Both the position numbers and the translations under genes were made by a program. Source: Paenibacillaceae bacterium (GTDB lineage Bacteria > Bacillota > Bacilli > Paenibacillales > Paenibacillaceae). From it: a stretch of 64,000 nucleotides of DNA. Positions 36,290 through 43,641 of the stretch are shown here, piece after piece. The stretch is from contig REGQ01000010.1 in NCBI GenBank assembly GCA_004134985.1, positions 62,001-126,000 of the forward strand, read 5' to 3'. Numbering within the stretch: the stretch's first letter is position 1; every line of letters begins with the position of its first letter. The notes under the pieces are model-generated. The model was not told where the DNA came from. It made no database searches and worked only from the letters and a program-made list of their open reading frames with translations.

Positions 36290-37102
36290 TTAAAATGATC
36301 CTCTGCTGCCGCTGTGCGAATGACCGCCGCCGGTAGTGCCGCCACCGCCGCCGCCACCCGAGCCGCCACTGCTTTTCTCGATCTTCCTTTTCGTCACAGT
36401 CGTTCTGAGGTATTGATCTCGATTTTCCAGAATGCCTGAAGTGCTTCCATCCTCATAGGTCTGCCGATGAACCGTGACACGTCCGCCGGAATTGTAGGTC
36501 ATCATGCCAACGACTACTCCGCCGATCCCCATTGCAACAATCAATTGGAACCAGCCATTGAACAAAATATTGTCCGGATTCACCCCTGGTTCGAATCCCA
36601 TATACTTGTGCGCGGTCACAATAAACGTCTGAAATGCCTGCTCATAGTTTCCGTACGTCAAATCGGAGCTGATTTTTTCCCGTATCTTATCCAGACGGCT
36701 GTCATCCAGATACACCTCTGCATTGTAGAACCCGGCCAAATATATATCGCGATTTCTCATGTCCATCGTCAGAATCGCTGCATTGCCATGAGCCTTGTCA
36801 TATCCGGGTGCTTGCTCATCATAAAAATCTTGCGTCAGTTTAATAACATCAATATTATCGGAATTGTCGGTCGTAAAAATGATAAAGTCCGTTTCTCTCT
36901 CCGCTCCGTACTCATTGGCCATAACGTTCAGCGCATCGGATTCTTCCTCCGTCAGCAGACCCGCTTCATCAAAAATCAGCTGCTTTAGTTCCCCTGGCTC
37001 CACGGCCTCTGCACCCGCCGTCATCTGCAAAGGTGAGGCCAGCACCGTAACCAAGAAGAACAGAAAAGACAGGAATGTGAGTCGCACTCGCTTGTTCATC
37101 AT
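36290..37102 (-). CDS. ydjH: YdjH-like TPM-domain membrane protein
   Basis: About 270 aa. A signal peptide (MMNKRVRLTFLSFLFFLVTV, then LASPLQMTAGAEA) leads to an extracellular TPM domain (about 35-170: IFDEAGLLTEEESDALNVMA, NAAILTMDMRNRDIYLAGFY). One membrane helix follows (FQLIVAMGIGGVVVGMMTY), then a cytoplasmic tail ending in a poly-Gly, Ser and His-rich segment. The start is the ATG at 37100-37102, which overlaps the ydjG stop (ATGA) and has GGGGGAGG 6 nt upstream; the longer frame to 37177 is not supported. Acts with YdjG in PspA-linked envelope-stress response. Confidence 0.9.
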   Translation of the reverse strand: MMNKRVRLTFLSFLFFLVTVLASPLQMTAGAEAVEPGELKQLIFDEAGLLTEEESDALNVMANEYGAERETDFIIFTTDNSDNIDVIKLTQDFYDEQAPGYDKAHGNAAILTMDMRNRDIYLAGFYNAEVYLDDSRLDKIREKISSDLTYGNYEQAFQTFIVTAHKYMGFEPGVNPDNILFNGWFQLIVAMGIGGVVVGMMTYNSGGRVTVHRQTYEDGSTSGILENRDQYLRTTVTKRKIEKSSGGSGGGGGGGTTGGGHSHSGSRGSF

Positions 37103-38130
37103 AAGAAGCCTCCCCCCATCGCCAAGGAAAGCAGTTTTAGCGAGAGGAGCGAAGCGGCAGAGATGCCGCCGAACCATGCCGCCACCTTCGCCTTGCTTAT
37201 CGGAGGCTTGCCAACGACCTTGCCTGTTTGGCCATTCATGGCAAAGGTATGTTCCAGCCTATTGTAGTCATAGTGAACGACCCATACCGGAAGCAGTGCA
37301 TAATCCGCCTGAACTAACTTGGTATCAATCTGCTTGTTCGTATAATTTACCGTCGTATACCCTGCCATGGCAGATTGAATATAAGCATCAATATACTGGC
37401 TGATTTTCCCTTTAGCGCGGGGGAACAGCTCTTTGTCATCGTAGCTATATTTTTCAGCAATGTACCCTGCGAGATACGGCGTTTTAAAACTTTTTAGCTG
37501 ATCGTAAGGAAAGGGCTCCAATTTGTCCATCAGCGCGTCATTCATTTTTTCAGACGCATCAATCGGCACCCTGGAGTAATTCAACCGAATTTTGCGATAG
37601 ACGTCGAAATGCTGGGTTTCTGTGTAATGGTAGTCGCCTCTTGTGTACATTCTCACCTTCGTCGCCTGGCTGTGCACCTCAATTTTGTTGTGCATCTCAT
37701 AGAGCCAGAAAGGAACATACATCCCGGTTATGCCCTTTATGCGATCCGCTGACATAAATCCGGCCGGGGTCAGCCGACCATTCCTGCACCACTTCTTAAA
37801 AGCTTTCTTCGCTTCTTCCTTGCTGATTGCAAAAGGGATGACTTTCGCCGGAGCCAGCCGCCCGGTCAACCGATCACCCAGAACGACCGCTGCGCTGCAA
37901 AAGCTGCAGACTGTTGCGGTCGTCTCTGCCTCCGTCATAATGACGGCCCCGCAGCTTTTACAATGATATTCCATGGCCTCATCTGCAGAAAAGGCATTTC
38001 TCGTCAGAGGATCGGTAATTTGCTCAATATTATCTTTTTTCCCGCAACTGTGACAAGTCAACATGCCTGTTGTACTGTCAAAAACCATCCCGCTGCCGCA
38101 GTTTGCACATTTGTATTCAAGAATCGGCAT
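37099..38130 (-). CDS. ydjG: YdjG-like zinc-ribbon membrane protein
   Basis: 343 aa. Two N-terminal zinc ribbons (YKCANCGSGMVFDSTTGMLT, with CHSCG; then YHCKSCGAVIMTEAETTATV, with CSFC) are followed by a domain with ITGMYVPFWLYEMHNKIEV and TAAC-free beta strands, and a C-terminal membrane helix (WFGGISAASLLSLKLLSLAM). It is the second gene of the pspA operon. The ATG has GAGGTG 5 nt upstream. In the B. subtilis system YdjG and YdjH form the membrane partner of PspA and YdjI. The sequence appears intact. Confidence 0.9.
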   Translation of the reverse strand: MPILEYKCANCGSGMVFDSTTGMLTCHSCGKKDNIEQITDPLTRNAFSADEAMEYHCKSCGAVIMTEAETTATVCSFCSAAVVLGDRLTGRLAPAKVIPFAISKEEAKKAFKKWCRNGRLTPAGFMSADRIKGITGMYVPFWLYEMHNKIEVHSQATKVRMYTRGDYHYTETQHFDVYRKIRLNYSRVPIDASEKMNDALMDKLEPFPYDQLKSFKTPYLAGYIAEKYSYDDKELFPRAKGKISQYIDAYIQSAMAGYTTVNYTNKQIDTKLVQADYALLPVWVVHYDYNRLEHTFAMNGQTGKVVGKPPISKAKVAAWFGGISAASLLSLKLLSLAMGGGFL

Positions 38131-38245
38131 CTGTTCACCTCGATAGACAATCGTAAACGGATTTCCCGCCCATTGGCGGAGAAGTGGTCGTTTCGCAATG
38201 AAACCTTCATTTGAACCATTTAGATCTTTATAACAAAAAACGTTA

Positions 38246-38920
38246 TTATTTCTTGTTTAATTTTGCTTTTATTGCAGCCAATTCATCTTCTGCACTGGCA
38301 TCTGTCCCTTTCTCCAATTGCGCGAACAGATCATCGAGATCATCCTTCGGCTCTTCCCTAAGCTCGGCTATCGCCATCGCTTCATTATAAGCCTTATTCA
38401 CCTTCTCTTCCATTGCTCCAAAAACGGAATCCTGGGTGCCCGAAGAGGCAGAGCCGACCGCATTCACTTTTTGCTGCGCTTGAGCGGCTGCCATTTTCCC
38501 TTTCAGCTCAACCCGCCGCGCTTCCAGTTTCCCGATATCCGAAACAAGCTTATCTTGCATTTGTTTCATGTGTGCCGCGTTTGAAGCAGCGAGCTCATAA
38601 GCGGTTTGAAGCTGATCCCGTTTCGCGGCCTGCGCGGCCTTTTTGTCCAGGAAATTTCTCGCATCCCCGTCGTCGCCGGCTTCCACTGCTTTCTCTGCGT
38701 AGCGCTGCAGCTTGTCGATCTCGCCTCTGCAGTCCTCCAACGCTCGTTGCGCCCTTCGCTCGTCTGTCAATAACGCACCCGTTTCCGCCTTAACCTTTCC
38801 CAAGTCACTGTACAAGTTTCGCATATAATCATCAATCGCCTTCGCCGGATCTTCTGTCTTATCCAGCCAGGCGTTAACATTGCTTGCCATAATATCTCTA
38901 AAGCGCGACAATATTCCCAT
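38246..38920 (-). CDS. pspA: PspA/IM30-family phage-shock protein
   Basis: 224 aa, ESCRT-III-like protein that forms membrane-bound assemblies protecting the envelope. It begins with the amphipathic helix MGILSRFRDIMASNVNAWLD, followed by the long coiled-coil hairpin (about 25-180) with EDPAKAIDDYMRNLYSDLGK and an acidic C-terminal tail (DDLDDLFAQLEKGTDASAED). The ATG at 38918-38920 has AGGAGGG 9 nt upstream. It is first in the operon pspA-ydjG-ydjH-ydjI. No convincing SigW promoter is visible upstream, so I cannot state its regulation. Confidence 0.95.
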   Translation of the reverse strand: MGILSRFRDIMASNVNAWLDKTEDPAKAIDDYMRNLYSDLGKVKAETGALLTDERRAQRALEDCRGEIDKLQRYAEKAVEAGDDGDARNFLDKKAAQAAKRDQLQTAYELAASNAAHMKQMQDKLVSDIGKLEARRVELKGKMAAAQAQQKVNAVGSASSGTQDSVFGAMEEKVNKAYNEAMAIAELREEPKDDLDDLFAQLEKGTDASAEDELAAIKAKLNKK

Positions 38921-39102
38921 GACTAACGTCCCTCCTCGAGAAGATTACATCCACTCATATAATACATCAATTGTGGGGAAAAGGATTCATTTTCTGAAAT
39001 GTGATTTTTTTGAGCCGATAGCGCAACACCCCGAACTTGGCCTAAAAAACAACCCACATCCTTTGCCGCTTGACGCTTTCAGCCTCGAACGGATGCGAAA
39101 AC

Positions 39103-39278
39103 GGATAGACGTTAATTGACGGTAATAGGCGTTATTAGATTAATGGACGTTATTTGACGTTAACAAACGTCATCAGACGTTATCAAACATTTTTAGATTA
39201 ACGGACGTTAGTAGACGTTAAGTGACGTTAACAAACGCTTTTAGATTAACGGGCGTTAACAACGTCATCAGACATTCC
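39103..39278. repeat. Short-period GACGTTA repeat array
   Basis: About eleven copies of GACGTTA or one-base variants (GGCGTTA, GACGGTA) and inverse ACGTCA copies occur in 175 bp, spaced about 10 bp apart. A longer unit, GATTAACGGACGTTA, recurs roughly every 55-60 bp (near 39137, 39197 and 39243). It lies between pspA and the repeat at 39348. Confidence 0.8.
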
Positions 39279-39347
39279 ACTATTTCGGCGTTTTAGTCGT
39301 TTTCCCTAGTTTCGCAGCCAGTAGATCCGTTATTGCCACATCATTTT

Positions 39348-39545
39348 TTGCTCTAACGCTTGCCACAGCGCTTAAATGGCCTCAAATGACCCCTTTGCAA
39401 CTCTAACGCTTGTCACAGCGCTTATTCACCCCACGGACGGCTAAAATCGTGCGATTTTCTATAAATAAGGTGGCTCAGTTTCCTTAGAATAATTATGGGG
39501 TCGAATTTCCCTAAATAGCGCCGCTCATCAGCGTTAGAATTCCAC
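39348..39545 (+). repeat. Long palindromic intergenic repeat, copy B
   Basis: It reads GCTCTAACGCTTGCCACAGC, CTTAAATGGCCTCAAATGAC, CTCTAACGCTTGTCACAGCG, AAAATCGTGCGATTTT, AAGGTGGCTCAGTTTCCTTA and CCGCTCATCAGCGTTAGAAT. This matches copy A at 34911-35110 in inverted orientation along its whole length with scattered substitutions. The stretch 39546-39817 holds no gene. Confidence 0.9.
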
Positions 39546-39817
39546 ATGAATTCCACATGGCCCCCTTTGATTTGATCGCGGCACATGGCAACCACTGATT
39601 TTTAGACGGAGCTATTCTATCTCTGTTTGTTGTGTTAGCTTTTATGCAACGCTAGGGAAAAATGTCCGCGAAACCTGCCAAAAGCCGCTATTTGTTACAA
39701 AAAGGGATTCTTAGTCCGCTCTGTTCCCATCCACTGAGATTCCTCGAGAACCTTTGTTGCGTGATGGCCTGTGCGGCTAATTATCATGACTCCCAACCAT
39801 GAATGAACAAGAAAAGA

Positions 39818-39838
39818 CGGACACCAATATGATGTCCG
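39818..39838 (-). terminator. Candidate terminator downstream of the hydantoinase operon
   Basis: CGGACA (39818-39823) pairs with TGTCCG (39833-39838) with a 9-nt loop; on the minus strand TCTTTTCTTG follows. It lies beyond the tandem repeats, 380 nt from the hyuB stop, and no nearer terminator is visible. Confidence 0.5.
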
Positions 39839-39861
39839 CCCCGGTTGTAAAGCATCGGCAT

Positions 39862-40170
39862 ACTCGCCAGTATATCATCCTACGTGCTCTGTTCCTGCGT
39901 ACTCGCAAGTATCTTTCATACGTTCTCTGTTCCTGCGTACTCAACAGTACCTTCCTACGTGCTCTGTTCTTTCGTACTCACAAGTATCTTCCTGCACACT
40001 CTGTTCCTGCGTACTCACAAGTATCTTCCCACGTACTCTGTACCCGCATCCTCACAAGTATCTTCCTACGTACTCTGTACCCGCATCCTCACAAGTATCT
40101 TCCTACGTACTCTGTACCCGCATCCTCACAAGCATCTTCTCAAGTACTCTGTACCTGTTGTATCCGTACT
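39862..40170. repeat. 37-bp tandem repeat array downstream of hyuB
   Basis: About eight direct units of 36-38 bp. The best preserved are three consecutive copies with ACGTACTCTGTACCCGCATC followed by CTCACAAGTATCTTCCT (about 40032-40140). Older units to the left read GTGCTCTGTTCCTGCGTACT. Units abut with no spacers. Confidence 0.9.
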
Positions 40171-40217
40171 CTTCATCCGTCCATCCGCTGTGAACTTACA
40201 TTCGCGCGCAAACAACA

Positions 40218-42008
40218 TTACGAGCGCTCAAGCGTCTGGGCCAGCTCCCGCCGGCGACGCTCGCGCTCCTGCTCCGTCGCTTCCGCATCAAGCTGCAGTC
40301 GCTGAACACCCTTGCCCGCGCCGACCTGAATGACGACACCGTAATCACGCAGCGCTCCCGCTGTCGTGACATATTCATTGCGCACATCGCGCAGCACTTC
40401 GTCAGCCGGTCGATCCAGCGGATCTCCCCAGCCGCCGCCGCCAGCACGATCAAAGTGCAAAATGCCTCCAGCAGCCATAGGCACATCAAATGCTGTCTCC
40501 GGTACGAACAATTCCCGCTCGCCCCCGGCGTCAACGATCACCTGATTGGCAGGACCGTCCTGAGCGCCGCACAGCCCTTTAATCGTATTGCGCACGCCGG
40601 CCATCATGACGCTGGTGCGGCTTTCTTCCAGATGCTGAATTTCCACTTCCAGCCCCGGCGACCCGCGCCAGCGACCTGCGCCTGTATAATCCGGCCTGTA
40701 TTCATGCTTCAGCACTCTGCTCGGATACTGCAGCTCGGTCATTTCAATCGATGGCAAAATAACACCCGTCATGACCGGGGGATACAACCCCCAGCCATCC
40801 GTGCCGTAAGCAGCACCCGCTCCACCCGTATAGCCATAGAAATTCAAGTTGACCCATGGACGGCCATCCTCGTATTTGCCATGCGAATAGGCCAGCGGCA
40901 GCTTGTGCGCATTGACACCGACACGCTCCGGCGCGCACTTGGACAAAGCCAGCAGCACCGCCTCGGCAATCTCCGCGCCAACGCATGCCGTAGCATGTCC
41001 GCATGGGGCCGGCGGCAGCGGATTAACGACGGTGCCTGGCGGAGCCGTCACCTTCACCGGGTTCATGTACCCTTCATTGATGGGAATGTCCTCATCACAG
41101 CAGGTCGAGATCGCAACAAAAGCAAACGAAGTCGTATTGGACAGCGGGCTGTTGACAAACCCCGCAACCTGCGGGGAAGAGCCGGTAAAGTCGATACCGA
41201 GCTGGTCCCCGTCAACCGTCACGGTCGCTTTGACACGAATATCCCGTCCGCCCTGGAAATCATGATCGGCCAACGTCTCGGCCGTGTAGACACCATCGGG
41301 CCACTCGCTTATTTCCGCGCGCACGCGCCGCTCCGTATAGCTGATCCGCTGCTCGATCGCCGTTGTCACCGATTCAGGTCCGTACGTATCCAGCAAATCC
41401 TGAATGCGGCCGGCAGCGACCTGACAAGCGCCAATCATCGCGGACAAATCGCCTTCCAGCCAGTGGGCCAGACGGTTGTTGCCCAGAATCATCTGAAATA
41501 CATCGCGGCGTTTCTCACCGCGCTCATATAATTTGATTGGCGGGATGCGCAGGCCATCCTGCCAAATATCTCGCGAGCGCGGGTTATAGCCGCCAGCGAC
41601 CGGCCCACCGTTATCCCCCATATGGCTGCGTACGGCAGGCAGCAGCAGCGGCTTGCGCCCGTGAAAGACCGGCGTCACAATCGTCCAGTCCAGACTATGC
41701 GAGCCGCCATAGTAAGGATCGTTCACCAGCAGCACATCGCCGGGGTGCAGATCATAGCGAAATGCCTCCATCAGTCGATCAACGGCGCTGACAACCGCAT
41801 AGAGGTGAAGCGTACAGCCTGGCGCCTGGGCAACAAGCCTTGAAGTATTCCCGGGCAGGTCGAAGATGCCGGTCGTAAAATCATGCGCTTCATTGAACAG
41901 CGGCGAACGGGCCGTCCGCGTCACGACAGCGCTCATCTCCTGCGCAATAGCGTCCAGCGTGCCGCCCACAACCTGTGTCAATATGGCATTGCCTGCATCA
42001 GTTGTCAT
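40218..42008 (-). CDS. hyuB: Hydantoinase B/oxoprolinase-family subunit
   Basis: About 596 aa, HyuB-type subunit of an ATP-dependent hydantoinase, oxoprolinase or acetone-carboxylase-like enzyme. Family segments are clear: MSAVVTRTARSPLFNEAHDF, DVLLVNDPYYGGSHSLDWTI, MGDNGGPVAGGYNPRSRDIW and, near the C-terminus, YTGAGRWRGSPGLEVEIQ. The frame is open to 42065, but the ATG at 42006-42008 has GAGGGCGAAGGA upstream and overlaps the preceding stop by 11 nt, so I chose it. It is the last gene of the hyuA-hyuB2-hyuB operon. Substrate is unknown; a cyclic amide such as a hydantoin or 5-oxoproline is typical. Confidence 0.93.
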   Translation of the reverse strand: MTTDAGNAILTQVVGGTLDAIAQEMSAVVTRTARSPLFNEAHDFTTGIFDLPGNTSRLVAQAPGCTLHLYAVVSAVDRLMEAFRYDLHPGDVLLVNDPYYGGSHSLDWTIVTPVFHGRKPLLLPAVRSHMGDNGGPVAGGYNPRSRDIWQDGLRIPPIKLYERGEKRRDVFQMILGNNRLAHWLEGDLSAMIGACQVAAGRIQDLLDTYGPESVTTAIEQRISYTERRVRAEISEWPDGVYTAETLADHDFQGGRDIRVKATVTVDGDQLGIDFTGSSPQVAGFVNSPLSNTTSFAFVAISTCCDEDIPINEGYMNPVKVTAPPGTVVNPLPPAPCGHATACVGAEIAEAVLLALSKCAPERVGVNAHKLPLAYSHGKYEDGRPWVNLNFYGYTGGAGAAYGTDGWGLYPPVMTGVILPSIEMTELQYPSRVLKHEYRPDYTGAGRWRGSPGLEVEIQHLEESRTSVMMAGVRNTIKGLCGAQDGPANQVIVDAGGERELFVPETAFDVPMAAGGILHFDRAGGGGWGDPLDRPADEVLRDVRNEYVTTAGALRDYGVVIQVGAGKGVQRLQLDAEATEQERERRRRELAQTLERS

Positions 42009-43641
42009 GTCCTTCGCCCTCCTCTGCTTTGGCCTCTCCCGCATAATGCAGCCGGATTCGGTCACCGCTGGTCAGAACAGGACCGCCAGACGCATCTTCC
42101 TGTTCCTCCTGTACGCCTTGTTGCCCGTCCTGCATGTTATCGGTACCGCCGTCTTCCTGCTGCTTCACCGAGCTTCCGCTGTCAATCAACACACTGTCTT
42201 CCCCATAAGGAAAGGCTTGGTACTCCCACTTGCCTTGAAGAATGTGCAACTCCACCTGCATCGAGCCGTCCGTCTGCCGCTCCCGCCGTTCCAGACGAAA
42301 GCCGTAACCTGATTCCAGTTCCTCCGCAGACAACAATCGTCCCGCGCCGAACAGTGCAGAAGGCCCCCAGCCGCCATGCACCTGGGCAAATCCCGGCTCG
42401 ATGCGCAGCGGCGTCACCTTGGCTGATCCGACAGGCTGATACAGCATGGCCCACGGACCGCCCCCATGGATGGCCGGGTGCGGCTCGCCAGCTTCGCCGC
42501 GGTTGGCCGATTCGTCCGCCGACCGCAGCGCCTGCGTGACCGCCGCCGCAATCGCATGCGCCGTCACATGGCCGCTCAGCGCGGTGGCCGCCGGGAATTG
42601 CGGCGACACGAGCGAGCCTTGCGGCAGCTTGAATGCCAGCGCTGCCAGCAGCCCCTCATTGAGCGGCAGCTCGTCGAGACCGCCTGCCAGCGCGGACGCG
42701 GCAGCAATCGATTGCGTCATTGCCGCCGTGCAATTGTAAGGCGCGGCAAGCTGCGCGTCCGTGCCGGCGAAGTCGAGCACGAGCTGCTCGCCAGCCCATG
42801 CGGCAGTGACGGCGATTTGCGCGCCGCCGCAAGCAGCAGGCAGCGCAGCTGTGCCTTGCCGGCCGCCCGCAGCTGCCCCATGCCGCGGCAGGAAGCGCTT
42901 CGCTTCCGCTTCCGTGTGGGCGATCATGGCATCCGCCGCCTGTCCGACGGCGGTCTGCCCGTATTGCCCCAGCAGCTCCAGCAGCGACCGCTGCATTTCC
43001 TGACAGCAGGCATGCATCGCGGCAAGGTCAGCGCCCAGCCATTCCGCGGTCCGGCTGTTGGTCATCAGGAAGCGGAAGACATCGCGCTGCAATTTCCCGC
43101 CGACATACAGCTTGACCGGCGTCAATCGCATGCTCTCCTGCCATTGCTCATGGGCCAGCGGGTGGAAGCCGCCGGGAATTTCCCCGCCCAGATCGCTCAT
43201 CTGCGCGCGGATCGCCGGAAACAGCATCAACTCGCCCTCGACAAACAGCGGCATTGCCATCGTCAGCGTCTGTCCGCGCGTCCCGCCTCCATAAGCATCC
43301 GCCGTGATAATAACGTCGCCCTCCGCGATGTCATAAGCGAAGAAGTCCAGCGCGCTGCGCACGCTCTCCCGCAAGGCATACAGGTGCTCCACCTCAAACT
43401 GGATCTGGTGCGCAAGCCGCACATCCGGTGTTAATACCGCCACTGCGAATCGGCGGCTCTCCGCAATGAGCGGCGATCTGGCAATACGCTGCATCCGCTC
43501 GCCGGCATGCAGATTAATCGCTGCCAGCTTCCCATAAATAATCTGTTCACGGATACGTCCGGCGGCTTCGTTGGAACCGGACCGATTCGCGCCTGCTCCA
43601 ATCGGGTCTGCTGCGCCGGGTGCACCGTTCCGGCCGCTCAT
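41998..43641 (-). CDS. Divergent second hydantoinase B-family subunit
   Basis: 547 aa. It aligns with HyuB over about residues 30-340 (MQRIARSPLIAESRRFAVAV, GDVIITADAYGGGTRGQTLT, MSDLGGEIPGGFHPLAHEQW), but the C-terminal third lacks the Gly-rich G-x-G-R-W-R-G-x-x-G segment that its operon neighbour has, and is replaced by unrelated sequence ending in an acidic Gln/Glu/Gly-rich tail. It also uses more GC-rich, Ala-rich sequence. The ATG overlaps the hyuA stop (ATGA). It may be a regulatory or degenerate paralogue, or supply a distinct subunit in a heteromeric enzyme. Confidence 0.85.
   Translation of the reverse strand: MSGRNGAPGAADPIGAGANRSGSNEAAGRIREQIIYGKLAAINLHAGERMQRIARSPLIAESRRFAVAVLTPDVRLAHQIQFEVEHLYALRESVRSALDFFAYDIAEGDVIITADAYGGGTRGQTLTMAMPLFVEGELMLFPAIRAQMSDLGGEIPGGFHPLAHEQWQESMRLTPVKLYVGGKLQRDVFRFLMTNSRTAEWLGADLAAMHACCQEMQRSLLELLGQYGQTAVGQAADAMIAHTEAEAKRFLPRHGAAAGGRQGTAALPAACGGAQIAVTAAWAGEQLVLDFAGTDAQLAAPYNCTAAMTQSIAAASALAGGLDELPLNEGLLAALAFKLPQGSLVSPQFPAATALSGHVTAHAIAAAVTQALRSADESANRGEAGEPHPAIHGGGPWAMLYQPVGSAKVTPLRIEPGFAQVHGGWGPSALFGAGRLLSAEELESGYGFRLERRERQTDGSMQVELHILQGKWEYQAFPYGEDSVLIDSGSSVKQQEDGGTDNMQDGQQGVQEEQEDASGGPVLTSGDRIRLHYAGEAKAEEGEGHDN

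Noticed and set aside
39862-40170. CRISPR array
   Set aside because: The 37-bp units abut directly with no unique spacers, and no cas gene is near.
39799-40305. Protein-coding gene of about 168 residues
   Set aside because: It translates the 37-bp repeats and overlaps the 3' end of hyuB antisense; no ribosome binding site or domain.
40455-43434. Long plus-strand reading frames (358 and 322 residues)
   Set aside because: They lie antisense to well-supported hydantoinase genes and have Arg/Gln-rich low-complexity translations expected from GC-rich antisense frames.
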